Shown: positions 38,901-46,494 of the stretch, piece after piece
How the letters are laid out: every line of letters starts with the position of its first letter
Numbering within the stretch: position 1 is the stretch's first letter
From: an uncultured bacterium
GTDB lineage: Bacteria > Planctomycetota > UBA1135
Assembly (NCBI GenBank): GCA_937919925.1
Contig: CALFOT010000076.1
Location: 1 to 64,000, forward strand
Reading direction: 5' to 3'
DNA length: 64,000 nucleotides
Position numbers and translations under genes: made by a program
The notes under the pieces: model-generated
Database searches by the model: none
What the model was told of the DNA's origin: nothing
What the model saw: only the letters and a program-made list of their open reading frames with translations

Positions 38901-41011
38901 TCGCTGACGGTAGCAAGATCCAATTGCTGCAACTCTTCGTAGCCGCGTTTGATGACGCGCAAGTTATCGGCAACCACCGCATCGCCAAGATGGCCGAATT
39001 TTTTCTGCAACTGTTTATGGATGGCGTTGAAGAAGGAATCCTCTTCAAGACCAGCTTCGTGCACCATCGGTGCCGCGTGGAAAAATGCGCCCATAAAAGC
39101 GGTGCCTTGCATGCGGTAGCGGAGTCCTTCATTGGACGACTCATCTTGCGCAATTTTGAAGCCATCCACGAACCAGACTTTGATTTCCATGTCGCGGATG
39201 TGCTGCTGCGTTAAGCGCGGCAAGGTATTCCAAAAATCTTGTGCAGGCAGTTCGCTCTGAATGATGAACGTGCCGCCGCGCGCCAAACCTTTAATTGGGT
39301 TGGAATGGCGGAACACATTCGGGTCGGGCGATAACACCACATCCACACGTGACAATTCGCAGTTAATACGAATCCGTTCAGGCGCCAGCGAGGCATAGAA
39401 AGTCGTCGGCTGCCCTTTTTTCTCCGAACCATATTTCGGGTTCGCCTTCATGCTTAAACCGAGCAGTTCGGCGGCCGTCACCGCCAGGTTTTTACCCATG
39501 GTGATCGCACCCCAGCCACCAATCGAGTGGACGCGGATATTGGTGGTACCCTTCGGCAACAAATCCACGACTTCACCCGGATCCAGGGCCAAATCGGCAA
39601 GGTCTGGATAACCTTCCAAGAGCTCCTCTTGCCAAATCTGGAGCTTCGGCATCCGTGTGTTTTTGCGAATGAAATCAATGCCTAGATAAAATTGGCGCAG
39701 CTTTTTGCCGCCTTCGAGCATGTTGTCGACGGCCGCAATAATGGAATTAGGCTGCAAATCGCGCGATCCCATGCCAAAGCAACCAGAGTAGAAATCTGGC
39801 ACCTCTGTGCTTTGTAGAGCGGTCAATTTTGGGTGGGCACCTTCGTTGCCTTTGCGGCCCTTCTCTACGCCCATCGCGAGTGCAGCACGAATTTCGCGGA
39901 TCAGCGGCGCCTCAACGGCCAGTGGCTGATCCAAACGCTCGAGCACCAAAACGCCCTTTTTGCCGCGCAGTAATTTGGTAATCAAATCCGAAGGGAAGGG
40001 GCGGAACATCGTCATGTTCAACACACCAATTTTCAAATTGCGCTTTTCGCGCAAATAATCCACCACTGCTTCCGCGTTTTCCGTTACCGAGCCTTGGCCA
40101 GCGATGACGTAATCCGCATCCTCCAAGCGATAGCCCATCACGCGCTGATATTGACGTCCGGTCAAGGCCGCGAATTCGTTCATCGCTTGATCAGCAAGAT
40201 CGGCGATGTGGTCGAAGTAATACGGACGTTGCGCGGCCACACCTTGCATGTAGCTGTCCTGGTTTTGCACCACGCCAATCATGGCTGGGTAATCCATGTC
40301 GTACAGCTCCGGAATGCGTCGCCGCTTGGCGCCAAACACCAATTTTTGCGCATGCGTAGGCGAATCAATCATGTCGGAGGGATCGCCGAGATACTCCGCA
40401 ATCAACTCACGCTCAGGAAAAGTGGAAGATTCGATCGAGTGACTGGTTAAGAAGCCGTCTTGCGCATTGATGCCGGGGTTCAAACTCAGCTCGGCAATAC
40501 GGTGCGAAATCAAATTCAAATCAGCGGCTTCCGAAACGTTCTTGGCGAACACTTGAAAGAATCCGGTGTCATCCACAGCATGATAATCATCGTGACCGGC
40601 GTGCACATTCAACGTGTGCTTGGTCATCGCACGGCACGCCACATTCAACACATAAGTCAAGCGTTTACCCACCGCTGGGTAAAGCGATTCATGCATATAA
40701 GCAATGCCCTGACCACTAGAAAAGTTGGTCGCGCGTAAGCCCATCATGTTCATGCCGGCGGTTACCGCAGCAGCAGCATGTTCGCCTTCTGGTTCAAAGA
40801 ACAATAGGCGACGGCCGAAGACGTTGGTCTTGCCCGCAGCCATTGCCGCGGCCCAACCTTCTCCCATCTGCGTGGAAGGAGTGATTGGATAAGCGCCAGC
40901 GGCATCGCTCGCAGCAGTTTCCATTTCCACAATAGCCTCAGAGCCATCTGTGGTGATCGACACGCCAGGGTACTTCGGGGTGCCGGTGCTTCCGTTTAAA
41001 GGCGTGCTCAT
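35951..41011 (-). CDS. Pyruvate:ferredoxin (2-oxoacid) oxidoreductase, single-chain, with fused C-terminal ferredoxin domain
   Basis: 1686 aa, about 500 longer than standard single-chain NifJ. Order: N-terminal pyrimidine-binding domain (AYPITPSTQMGEGW, EPEGEHAAAA, NVACRAMTKH), gamma domain with VHSIGGWGAITMGKNLA (about 505-720), 2[4Fe-4S] ferredoxin motifs starting at Cys784 and Cys920 with about 80 extra residues between them, proximal-cluster motif CMGCGEK (Cys998, Cys1001), thiamine-diphosphate domain GDGAMMDIGFQNLSRMLASG (about 1198) with YSNTGGQACTSG, then an Ala/Pro linker and an extra C-terminal ferredoxin domain (CTSCNEC, Cys1615 onward, closing CPVG). It oxidises pyruvate or a related 2-oxoacid with CoA to acyl-CoA, CO2 and reduced ferredoxin. 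It overlaps rnfB by 4 bp. Confidence 0.92.
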   Translation of the reverse strand: MSTPLNGSTGTPKYPGVSITTDGSEAIVEMETAASDAAGAYPITPSTQMGEGWAAAMAAGKTNVFGRRLLFFEPEGEHAAAAVTAGMNMMGLRATNFSSGQGIAYMHESLYPAVGKRLTYVLNVACRAMTKHTLNVHAGHDDYHAVDDTGFFQVFAKNVSEAADLNLISHRIAELSLNPGINAQDGFLTSHSIESSTFPERELIAEYLGDPSDMIDSPTHAQKLVFGAKRRRIPELYDMDYPAMIGVVQNQDSYMQGVAAQRPYYFDHIADLADQAMNEFAALTGRQYQRVMGYRLEDADYVIAGQGSVTENAEAVVDYLREKRNLKIGVLNMTMFRPFPSDLITKLLRGKKGVLVLERLDQPLAVEAPLIREIRAALAMGVEKGRKGNEGAHPKLTALQSTEVPDFYSGCFGMGSRDLQPNSIIAAVDNMLEGGKKLRQFYLGIDFIRKNTRMPKLQIWQEELLEGYPDLADLALDPGEVVDLLPKGTTNIRVHSIGGWGAITMGKNLAVTAAELLGLSMKANPKYGSEKKGQPTTFYASLAPERIRINCELSRVDVVLSPDPNVFRHSNPIKGLARGGTFIIQSELPAQDFWNTLPRLTQQHIRDMEIKVWFVDGFKIAQDESSNEGLRYRMQGTAFMGAFFHAAPMVHEAGLEEDSFFNAIHKQLQKKFGHLGDAVVADNLRVIKRGYEELQQLDLATVSDDGVAEAAVPQIPTSMANTKAEKGLADPGRFWEQVGHAYRTGQEIIADPFAATATIPAATSTMRDMTDVRFEIPKFVPENCTGCSQCWTQCPDTAIPGLVTSIDDVLKRAAKHAGKVHSIKRFNTVVKPLANECRTLMKGAPFTTFGAILRPAFTNVLEKMATTPERRAELEADFTVIYPVIDDFPLAKTGPFFDGPEAKSKGEGALLSITINPETCKGCNICVDVCPDNALVTIKQTDQEVAMLRRNWAFWEELPETDDKYVKIASLNEGIGVLSSMLLKKENYLSMAGGDGACMGCGEKTSLHLVISATTAMMGPRVEAYVAKLDGMIAGLDAKARGLVTNEVDIEAILAEDSSVDVPLDPRRRDTIQRITAALRNLKDLRWRYVEGPSGNGRAPLGFANSTGCTSVWASTFPYNPYPFPWVNHLFQDSPSIAIGIFEGQMRKMADGFIGVRRAELELAGEYNAEKHEAEFAHFDWKLFHEEEFAMCPPIFAVGGDGAMMDIGFQNLSRMLASGLPIRAVVLDTQVYSNTGGQACTSGFTGQISDMAMFGKDQSGKVEIRKELSLLAMAHRNVFVLQSSQATASHLLGGVLRGLQSKHPAIFILHSACPPEHGIADDAGPRSARMALESRAFPALEYNPDNGATFSECLNLDGNPALEADWPSYKLKYVDANGNEAEMEQPMTTADWAACEGRFKKHFRPANESNDLVPFAEYVAMSADERQGKKPFIHVLDSKRMLRKMQASYPIVQLAEDRLRLWNQLKEMAGERVSSSARDSVTAELESAFDQQILALKAEHEAKILELRTVYPQVVARRMAEGLLRSGAGKTVQEILTQAQSMEALAPLDLAVEAELFGSTASAEASSPAPKRAPASASTAPAPSPAAAPAAVAVAVATEESDDHGMDPYIDTERCTSCNECTNLNNKLFVYNADKLAEIGDPKAGTFQQLVKAAEACPVGIIHPGTPLNPKEKDLAKWLTRAEPFN

Positions 41012-41859
41012 ACTGCAAAACTCCGCAATGATTTCTGTTGTTCAGGGAACTGTGCGCCTTCCACCCAGACAATCGCCTTGGTGGGACAACGCTCAATGGC
41101 TGCGTGTGTAGCCAACTCGTTTTTGTCGTAGTTCACGACCGCAAGTCCATCGACCATGTCGATGAGACCGTCTTCTGCGTCTTTCGCGCAGATGCCACAA
41201 CCAGTGCACGCCACCGCGCACAAATCCTGGGCGGGGGAGCCCTCCACCAAACTCTTGCATTGCACCAAAAGCTCTTGCTCAATCGGCATCAACACAAACA
41301 AATCTTTGGGGCAAATCTCGACACAATCATTACATGCGGTGCAGAGGTCGGGCGCAACAATCGGCAAGCCCGTATCGCTCATATGGATGGCGTCGAAATC
41401 GCAGGCCACGGCGCAATCGGCCAAACCAAGGCAACCCCAATTACAGCCTTTGCCGCCACCGCTGACGGCTGCCGCTGCTTGGCAGGATGGATGACCTTCA
41501 TAGGTGGACTGTTGAATCGCGACATCGGTGCCGCCTGCGCACAACAAGCGGGCAACGCGTTTATTGGCCTCACCAGCATCGACACCCAAGTAGGCGGCAA
41601 CATCCGCGATGTCATCGGGCCCCATCACGGTGCAGCCAGAAGGTTGCTGCTGGCCGGCGACTAAGCCTTCGGCAAATGCGTGGCAACCAGGCGTGCCACA
41701 AGCACCGCAGTTTGTGCCAGGCAGAAGTTCCTCGGTTTGGTTGATGCGCGGATCTTCCCACACCCTCAATTTGCGGTTTGCCGCCGCAATGAAAATGCCG
41801 AAAGCCGTGCAGACCCCGCCAAGGCTCAACGCAGAAACCAGTAGAGCCGATCCGGACAT
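41008..41859 (-). CDS. rnfB: Rnf complex ferredoxin-binding subunit RnfB
   Basis: 283 aa. One N-terminal helix (about 5-25) is followed by the Fes cluster motif CGACGTPGCHAFAEGL with its downstream Cys, then further ferredoxin-type clusters: GCNWGCLGLADCAVACDF, CTACNDCVEICP and CAVACTGCGICAKD. This long RnfB type is expected to accept electrons from reduced ferredoxin at the cytoplasmic face and pass them to the membrane subunits. It lies 9 bp after the unknown 333-aa gene and overlaps por by 4 bp. Placement next to por suggests direct electron hand-over. Confidence 0.94.
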   Translation of the reverse strand: MSGSALLVSALSLGGVCTAFGIFIAAANRKLRVWEDPRINQTEELLPGTNCGACGTPGCHAFAEGLVAGQQQPSGCTVMGPDDIADVAAYLGVDAGEANKRVARLLCAGGTDVAIQQSTYEGHPSCQAAAAVSGGGKGCNWGCLGLADCAVACDFDAIHMSDTGLPIVAPDLCTACNDCVEICPKDLFVLMPIEQELLVQCKSLVEGSPAQDLCAVACTGCGICAKDAEDGLIDMVDGLAVVNYDKNELATHAAIERCPTKAIVWVEGAQFPEQQKSLRSFAV

Positions 41860-41868
41860 GAAATGTGA

Positions 41869-42870
41869 CTAAACCTCTTCGAGGTGCGCTTTGCCGAGCA
41901 AGAACGCGGCAAGCTTGTCGACCGGATTGGCCGAGATTGCAGTTTGGGAGTGCTCCACAGCAGGCGTTTCGGCGCTGGCCAAAGCTTGCAGTTGAGCAAA
42001 ATCTTGTTGTTGTTGCCCGATGCTCAATCCAGCACGAGGATGGAATTGCGGAGCCCCGGGTAGTTCGATGCCAACCATACGCGCAGCCAGCGTGCTGCCT
42101 CGGCGTGGGTCGTGGGCGAAACGTGCGGCGGCTTGTGGGACGACGGCGGCAATTCCAGGACCTTGAAACGACACAAAGTCATCCAAGCCTAGGCAATCGC
42201 TGGTTTGAAGTACCAACACGCCAGGCGAAATCAAACGTGCCAACGGTGCTGGCGGGCAATCCTCTCCGTAGACGAGGATTACTTTGAAATGGCCATCAAT
42301 GTACTCACCCAGGTTGGTGGTTTGAGCGCCGCTATTGGCGAGTTCAATCACAATCGTTGGAACCAGATTCCGTTGTGCCGAATTCCAGTTTTTGTACAGG
42401 TAGGCTTCGAACAGACCAGCGTGTTCGGCTTCGTTGTAAAGCCCAGCTTTGGCAAGTTCCACAGCATGCGCGGCACCAAAAGCACGACCGATGTTTTTCA
42501 GCGTACGGGACAGTAAGCAACGAAGGTTTTGGCCTTCTTGCAGAGTTACTTGGTTGAGGGAATCACCAGCATCCATCAACTCCACCATCACATCCAGCGC
42601 TCGCTCGATCACCGGGCCAGCACTCGCCACCACCGAGGTTTTATTGGTTGCGAAATGTTCGAAACGCACGGCGTCAATACGACCGCTGGCAAAGCTGCCG
42701 AGACTTTTTTCGGCGAACTCCTGTTGTTTGGAAGTATCGCCAGTGACATGCGCTAGCGAAGTGCGCAGCAAACCAACCGCAGTGGCTAACGAAGAGCGAA
42801 AATCGCTCAAGGAAGCGCTTGCAGCGGTCTTCACCGCATCGGGGCAGTTGCAGGGTGAGTTAGACGGCAT
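41869..42870 (-). CDS. Unrecognised 333-aa protein encoded between korB and rnfB
   Basis: No family was recognised. The N-terminus has SPCNCPDA, then about 150 residues predicted mostly helical (DVMVELMDAGDSLNQVTLQ, LGSFASGRIDAVRFEHFA). From about residue 165 an alpha/beta pattern follows (NLVPTIVIELANSG, FKVILVYGEDCPPAPLARLI, PGVLVLQTSDCLGLDDFV, RMVGIELP). There is no signal peptide, membrane helix or iron-sulphur motif. Its start overlaps korB by 11 bp and its stop is 9 bp before rnfB, so it is translated together with ferredoxin-linked enzymes. It might be an assembly factor, regulator or substrate-channelling partner; none is demonstrated. Confidence 0.8.
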   Translation of the reverse strand: MPSNSPCNCPDAVKTAASASLSDFRSSLATAVGLLRTSLAHVTGDTSKQQEFAEKSLGSFASGRIDAVRFEHFATNKTSVVASAGPVIERALDVMVELMDAGDSLNQVTLQEGQNLRCLLSRTLKNIGRAFGAAHAVELAKAGLYNEAEHAGLFEAYLYKNWNSAQRNLVPTIVIELANSGAQTTNLGEYIDGHFKVILVYGEDCPPAPLARLISPGVLVLQTSDCLGLDDFVSFQGPGIAAVVPQAAARFAHDPRRGSTLAARMVGIELPGAPQFHPRAGLSIGQQQQDFAQLQALASAETPAVEHSQTAISANPVDKLAAFLLGKAHLEEV

Positions 42871-43807
42871 GACGATCCAGTTCGGCGTTAATGAAAGCCA
42901 TCTTCTCCTCGGGGGTGCGCTTGGTTACTTGGCGCAGCTCCTCGTAACGAGGGAAGGATTCGTCGCGGAAGAACAGACCTACGCGCACGCGGTCTCCTTC
43001 GGCAAGGCGTCGGGCTTCGTGGATGTCACCTGGATTATGGAAGACTTGCGACTTGTAAATCTTATCGGTGTTGGCGTCTTGAATGCCGTCTGGGTGCGAC
43101 AGTACATCGGTGACTTGTGGATCTTTAATCGCCGCTGCGAAGATATCCGGTGTGAACACTGGGCAACGCTGCAAAATACGCACAAACGAAAAACCTTTAT
43201 GTGCTTTGGCGGCCTGCAAAGTTGCGGCCAAGTGCGACGGCATCCAGTCGGCGGTTTGCGCGACGAAGGAAGCATTGGTGACGCCCAGCGTGGTTTGTAA
43301 CGGATTCAGCGGCGGCAGAAAACTACCTTTAGTTTGCGTGTTCGTTTTAAAACCCTGCGGCGTGGTTGGCGAAGTTTGTTTCTTCGTCAGGCCATAGATG
43401 TTGTTGTCCAACAACAACACGGTCATGTCGATGTTGTAGCGAATGGCATGAATCCAGTGGCCGGCGCCAATCGAAGTGCAATCGCCGTCGCCCATGGTGA
43501 CGAATACATCCAAATCTGGGCGTGCCAGTTTGACACCGGTGGCGATAGGGAGTGCGCGGCCGTGAATGCCGTGGAAACCGTAGGTTTCGACATAGTGCGG
43601 GAAGCGGCTCGAGCAACCAATGCCGGAAACAAACACCGTTTTCTCGGGCTTCAGCTGTTCGATGGCCAACAGGCGGTGGACCGCGGCAAGAATGGCGTGG
43701 TCACCGCAGCCTGGACACCAACGGGCAATTTTGCCCGCGTAGTCATCCATTTCGAAATGGCGGTCATCGGTGGAGCCACATTCGAGTAGGGAACAGGGGG
43801 AACTCAT
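42860..43807 (-). CDS. korB: 2-oxoglutarate:ferredoxin oxidoreductase beta subunit
   Basis: 315 aa from the ATG at 43805-43807, overlapping the korA stop as ATGA; the longer open frame is rejected. Family motifs: WCPGCGDHAILAAVHR with the cluster cysteines, SGIGCSSRFPHYV, and the thiamine-diphosphate motif GDGDCTSIGAGHWIHA with LLDNNIYGLTKKQTSPTT. Cysteines in WCPGCG, GIGCS and QRCPVF fit the proximal [4Fe-4S] cluster. With KorA it converts 2-oxoglutarate and CoA to succinyl-CoA, CO2 and reduced ferredoxin. Substrate could be another 2-oxoacid, but the sequence type is KorB-like. Confidence 0.93.
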   Translation of the reverse strand: MSSPCSLLECGSTDDRHFEMDDYAGKIARWCPGCGDHAILAAVHRLLAIEQLKPEKTVFVSGIGCSSRFPHYVETYGFHGIHGRALPIATGVKLARPDLDVFVTMGDGDCTSIGAGHWIHAIRYNIDMTVLLLDNNIYGLTKKQTSPTTPQGFKTNTQTKGSFLPPLNPLQTTLGVTNASFVAQTADWMPSHLAATLQAAKAHKGFSFVRILQRCPVFTPDIFAAAIKDPQVTDVLSHPDGIQDANTDKIYKSQVFHNPGDIHEARRLAEGDRVRVGLFFRDESFPRYEELRQVTKRTPEEKMAFINAELDRHAV

Positions 43808-45711
43808 GCTTTTACCTCCGCAGAAAGTTTCTTCTCGATGACATCGACGATATCGCCAGGGCTCAAAGGTTGGCCAAGTACGCGCGTCCAGCAATCGACA
43901 TCGACTAGGGTGATGGCGCGCAGCAGCGTAGTGAGCTGACCGCGACGTCGGTTTTCTTCGTTAATGTACGGCGCGTTGGGATCGTCGCTGTAGTTGATTT
44001 CAATTGCCATCACTTGCTTAAAGCGCTTAAAAATTTCGGTAATCCCTGGCTCCATCGGCGACAAGAAAGTTAAGTTTACCGATGACACACCAAGGCCTTT
44101 GGCGCGCGCAATCGCTGCAGCTTCTTCGATTGCACCACGAGTGCTGCCCCAACCAATCAACAACAAGTCATTGCTGTCCGGGCCGCAAATGTGCGGCGGC
44201 GACAGAGTGCTTTGCAACACCGCAAGTTTGCGGCTGCGCATTTCACTCGACAGTTGATTCATCGCTGGGTCATAAGTGACACAGCTATTTTGATCGTGGG
44301 CCAGACCGGTAGCCGTGAATTCACCACCTTTTTGACCCGGCACAATACGCGGGCTCAAGCCGGTTTCGAGATCCCAGTCCATCGGGCGGCTGCCTTCGGG
44401 GAGAGGGCTCAAATCAATTTCTGGAGCGTGCCAGCCGGCATCCAGCACCGGGCGCACAAAGGGCTGCACTCCAGTTGCTAGGTTGGCGTCGGTAAGAACG
44501 ACGACCACCATGCGGAAGGCCTCGGCGATACGGCGCGCCGTAACCATGCAATGGAAACACTCCTCCAAAGTGGAAGGGGCCATGATGACTTTGGGCGAAT
44601 CGCCAGGCATGCCGTAAAGAGTGGAGAGCAAATCAGATTGCTCCACTTTGGTGGGCAAGCCGGTGGATGGGCCGCCGCGTTGGACATCCACGATGACCAG
44701 CGGAGTTTCCGTCATGACGGCTAGGCCAATGAACTCGGTTTTCAGCGCCATACCAGGGCCCGAAGTCACCGTGAAGGCCACTTTGCCGGCGAAGGAAGCG
44801 CCAATTGCCACACCGATGGCGGCGATTTCATCTTCAGCCTGGTGGACGATTCCACCCAAATCATCGTAAATCTCGCTGAGATAGTGAGATACGGATGTTG
44901 CCGGGGTGATGGGGTACATTGAGCAGAGCTCCAAACCGGCAACCACAGCACCCATAGCCAGCGCGGTGTTGCCGTTCATCACCACCAGATCTTCCGTGAC
45001 CTCTAGGCAAGGGACGTTGATCTGAAAGCTCATATGCTCTGCAGCCCAGGTCATGCCGGCCTCTAAAAGGCGGACATTGCGTTCATACACGTCTTGAGAC
45101 TTGTGCCGGAACTGCATGGCGATCTGCGCCTTGACCTTTTCGACGTCGCGCATGTAAATCCACGACATCAGACCCAGCGCGAACATGTTCTTGCCCTTAC
45201 GCGGGTTATCCACAATCTTCAGGCACTCGACCTCCATCGGCACCTTGACAATGTGATAGTTCTTCGAGGACAGTTCTACTAACGCTTCCGCCCACTGCTC
45301 ACGCACCTTTGGGTCTTGGTGGCTTTCCCACATTTCCTCCAACAGGATGGTGGCATCATCGGCAATCGCGCCTTGGCGGTGCCGGGCGAGCAAAACCTGC
45401 TCGTTGAAAGCAATTACCAACTTCGTTTGATTACCCCAATTGGTAATCTTTTCAGTCCCGATACGAATCCGAACCCCACTGGCTCCTCCAGGAGAGCGCG
45501 GCGGCGGCTGAATTTCCGCAGGGATAATCTCAACAGTCCAGGCACCGTTGCCCATTTTGGCGGAAACCGCACCGAAGCTCTGTCCGCATTTCTGTGCGCC
45601 CTCCCCAGAGTCCGACACAATCTCAAAGATGTGTTCGGGCAGGGTATGAACGCTAGCTGCGGTTTTAGAGGAGAGAGAAGACACTTGGTCTTGTTGCGAG
45701 TTTGGGCTCAT
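43804..45711 (-). CDS. korA: 2-oxoglutarate:ferredoxin oxidoreductase, gamma-alpha fused subunit
   Basis: 635 aa from the ATG at 45709-45711; an upstream extension to 45825 would start inside the promoter region. The N-terminal 200 residues are the gamma domain (KLVIAFNEQVLLARHRQGAI). The alpha domain begins at MNGNTALAMGAVVAGLE with YPITPATSVSHYL, AEDEIAAIGVAIGASFAG and TSGPGMALKTEFIGLA, then VDVQRGGPSTGLPTKVEQSD. This gamma-alpha fusion is the usual KorA type of Bacteroidetes and Planctomycetes. It is the first gene of the eleven-gene korAB-rnfB-por-rnfCDGEA unit. A TTGGCA/TAACTA promoter and a leader hairpin lie upstream. Confidence 0.93.
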   Translation of the reverse strand: MSPNSQQDQVSSLSSKTAASVHTLPEHIFEIVSDSGEGAQKCGQSFGAVSAKMGNGAWTVEIIPAEIQPPPRSPGGASGVRIRIGTEKITNWGNQTKLVIAFNEQVLLARHRQGAIADDATILLEEMWESHQDPKVREQWAEALVELSSKNYHIVKVPMEVECLKIVDNPRKGKNMFALGLMSWIYMRDVEKVKAQIAMQFRHKSQDVYERNVRLLEAGMTWAAEHMSFQINVPCLEVTEDLVVMNGNTALAMGAVVAGLELCSMYPITPATSVSHYLSEIYDDLGGIVHQAEDEIAAIGVAIGASFAGKVAFTVTSGPGMALKTEFIGLAVMTETPLVIVDVQRGGPSTGLPTKVEQSDLLSTLYGMPGDSPKVIMAPSTLEECFHCMVTARRIAEAFRMVVVVLTDANLATGVQPFVRPVLDAGWHAPEIDLSPLPEGSRPMDWDLETGLSPRIVPGQKGGEFTATGLAHDQNSCVTYDPAMNQLSSEMRSRKLAVLQSTLSPPHICGPDSNDLLLIGWGSTRGAIEEAAAIARAKGLGVSSVNLTFLSPMEPGITEIFKRFKQVMAIEINYSDDPNAPYINEENRRRGQLTTLLRAITLVDVDCWTRVLGQPLSPGDIVDVIEKKLSAEVKA

Positions 45712-45728
45712 AAGCACAAAATTCCTAC

Positions 45729-45757
45729 CCCACCGTCGAAACGCTGCCGACGGTGGG
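45729..45757 (-). promoter_or_regulatory. 10-bp leader hairpin upstream of korA
   Basis: CCCACCGTCG and CGACGGTGGG form a perfect stem with a 9-nt loop, ending 18 bp before the korA start. It lies within the predicted 5' leader and has no following U-run, so an operator or RNA regulatory element is more likely than a terminator. Confidence 0.5.
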
Positions 45758-45796
45758 AGGGTCGCACCTATTATGCACTCTCTACCAAAAGGTATG

Positions 45797-45825
45797 TAGT
45801 TATTTTTGTTTCGATTTTGTGCCAA
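45797..45825 (-). promoter_or_regulatory. Candidate promoter of the korA-rnf operon
   Basis: On the minus strand TTGGCA (45825-45820) and TAACTA (45802-45797) are separated by 17 bp. The expected transcript start near 45790 gives a leader of about 80 nt carrying the hairpin. Confidence 0.4.
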
Positions 45826-45840
45826 TTCTTAACGAATCCG

Positions 45841-45846
45841 TATGAT
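45841..45846 (+). promoter_or_regulatory. -10 hexamer for a leaderless DUF1080-like gene
   Basis: TATGAT ends 6 nt before the ATG at 45853. Its upstream sequences overlap the divergent korA promoter, so the two may interfere. Confidence 0.5.
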
Positions 45847-45852
45847 TTCGGC

Positions 45853-46485
45853 ATGAATCGCATTTTTTGGCTACTGCTGAGTGGATGTTGGGGGGGCTCG
45901 TGCCAGGCACCATGCGCCGGCGCGGATGAACCACTGGTATGGCAGGATTTACTGGCGGAGAATGTGGTGGGTGGCTGGCAAGCGAGTGCTTTTGGAATTT
46001 CGGGGAAGGAAGAGATTTCCGCACAGCGAATTATCTTGGGGATGGGAAACCCCTTCACCGGTGTGACGTGGCACGGTGTAGCCATTCCCCAAGTGGATTA
46101 CGAAATCGAGTTGGTGGCGCAGAAAACCATGGGAGTGGACTTTTTCTGTGGTCTGACCTTCCCAGTGGGGGAGGATTTCTGCACCCTCGTACTTGGCGGC
46201 TGGGGTGGCAGCCTGACCGGCTTATCGTGTATCGATGACATTGATGCGTCGCAAAACTTCACGCGTAGTTTTCACAGATATGACCTCGGCGTGGATTACA
46301 CCATTCGATTACGCGTGGAGCAACAGCGGCTTCGAGCGTGGCTGCAAGACGGATTACTCTTTGATGTCGATCTTTCAGGCCAAGCTTTATCGATTCGTCC
46401 GGAAGTGCAACCATCACTCCCACTTGGTATTGCTTGCTACAACACGGCAACGATTGTTTCTGCATTCCGCGTGCGCACTCTCTAG
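45853..46485 (+). CDS. DUF1080-like (concanavalin-type) exported protein
   Basis: 210 aa from the ATG at 45853; the longer open frame runs antisense through korA and is rejected. The N-terminus is a short signal with cysteines at LLLSGCWGGSCQAPC, possibly a lipoprotein (Cys12). The remaining domain has the DUF1080/LamG-like pattern: opening W, VDYEIELVAQKTMGVDFFCGLTF, and closing IACYNTATIVSAFRVRTL. DUF1080 domains are common in Planctomycetes and bind or hydrolyse sugars. It sits 9 bp before the sulfatase gene, whose -10 begins at its stop codon. Confidence 0.7.
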   Translation: MNRIFWLLLSGCWGGSCQAPCAGADEPLVWQDLLAENVVGGWQASAFGISGKEEISAQRIILGMGNPFTGVTWHGVAIPQVDYEIELVAQKTMGVDFFCGLTFPVGEDFCTLVLGGWGGSLTGLSCIDDIDASQNFTRSFHRYDLGVDYTIRLRVEQQRLRAWLQDGLLFDVDLSGQALSIRPEVQPSLPLGIACYNTATIVSAFRVRTL

Positions 46486-46488
46486 AAT
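46483..46488 (+). promoter_or_regulatory. -10 hexamer of the sulfatase gene starting at the upstream stop codon
   Basis: TAGAAT begins with the TAG stop of the DUF1080-like gene and ends 6 nt before ATG 46495. No ribosome binding site is present. Confidence 0.5.
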
Positions 46489-46494
46489 GCTTGG

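Noticed and set aside
41038..41664. 208-codon plus-strand frame opposite rnfB
   Set aside because: Shadow of a strongly conserved iron-sulphur protein gene; no independent support.
45729..45757. Intrinsic terminator for a gene upstream of korA
   Set aside because: The stem is strong but no U-run follows on either strand and no gene ends there.
45316..45852. N-terminal extension of the DUF1080-like gene into the korA region
   Set aside because: The extension is antisense to korA, whereas ATG 45853 follows a TATGAT hexamer and opens a signal peptide.
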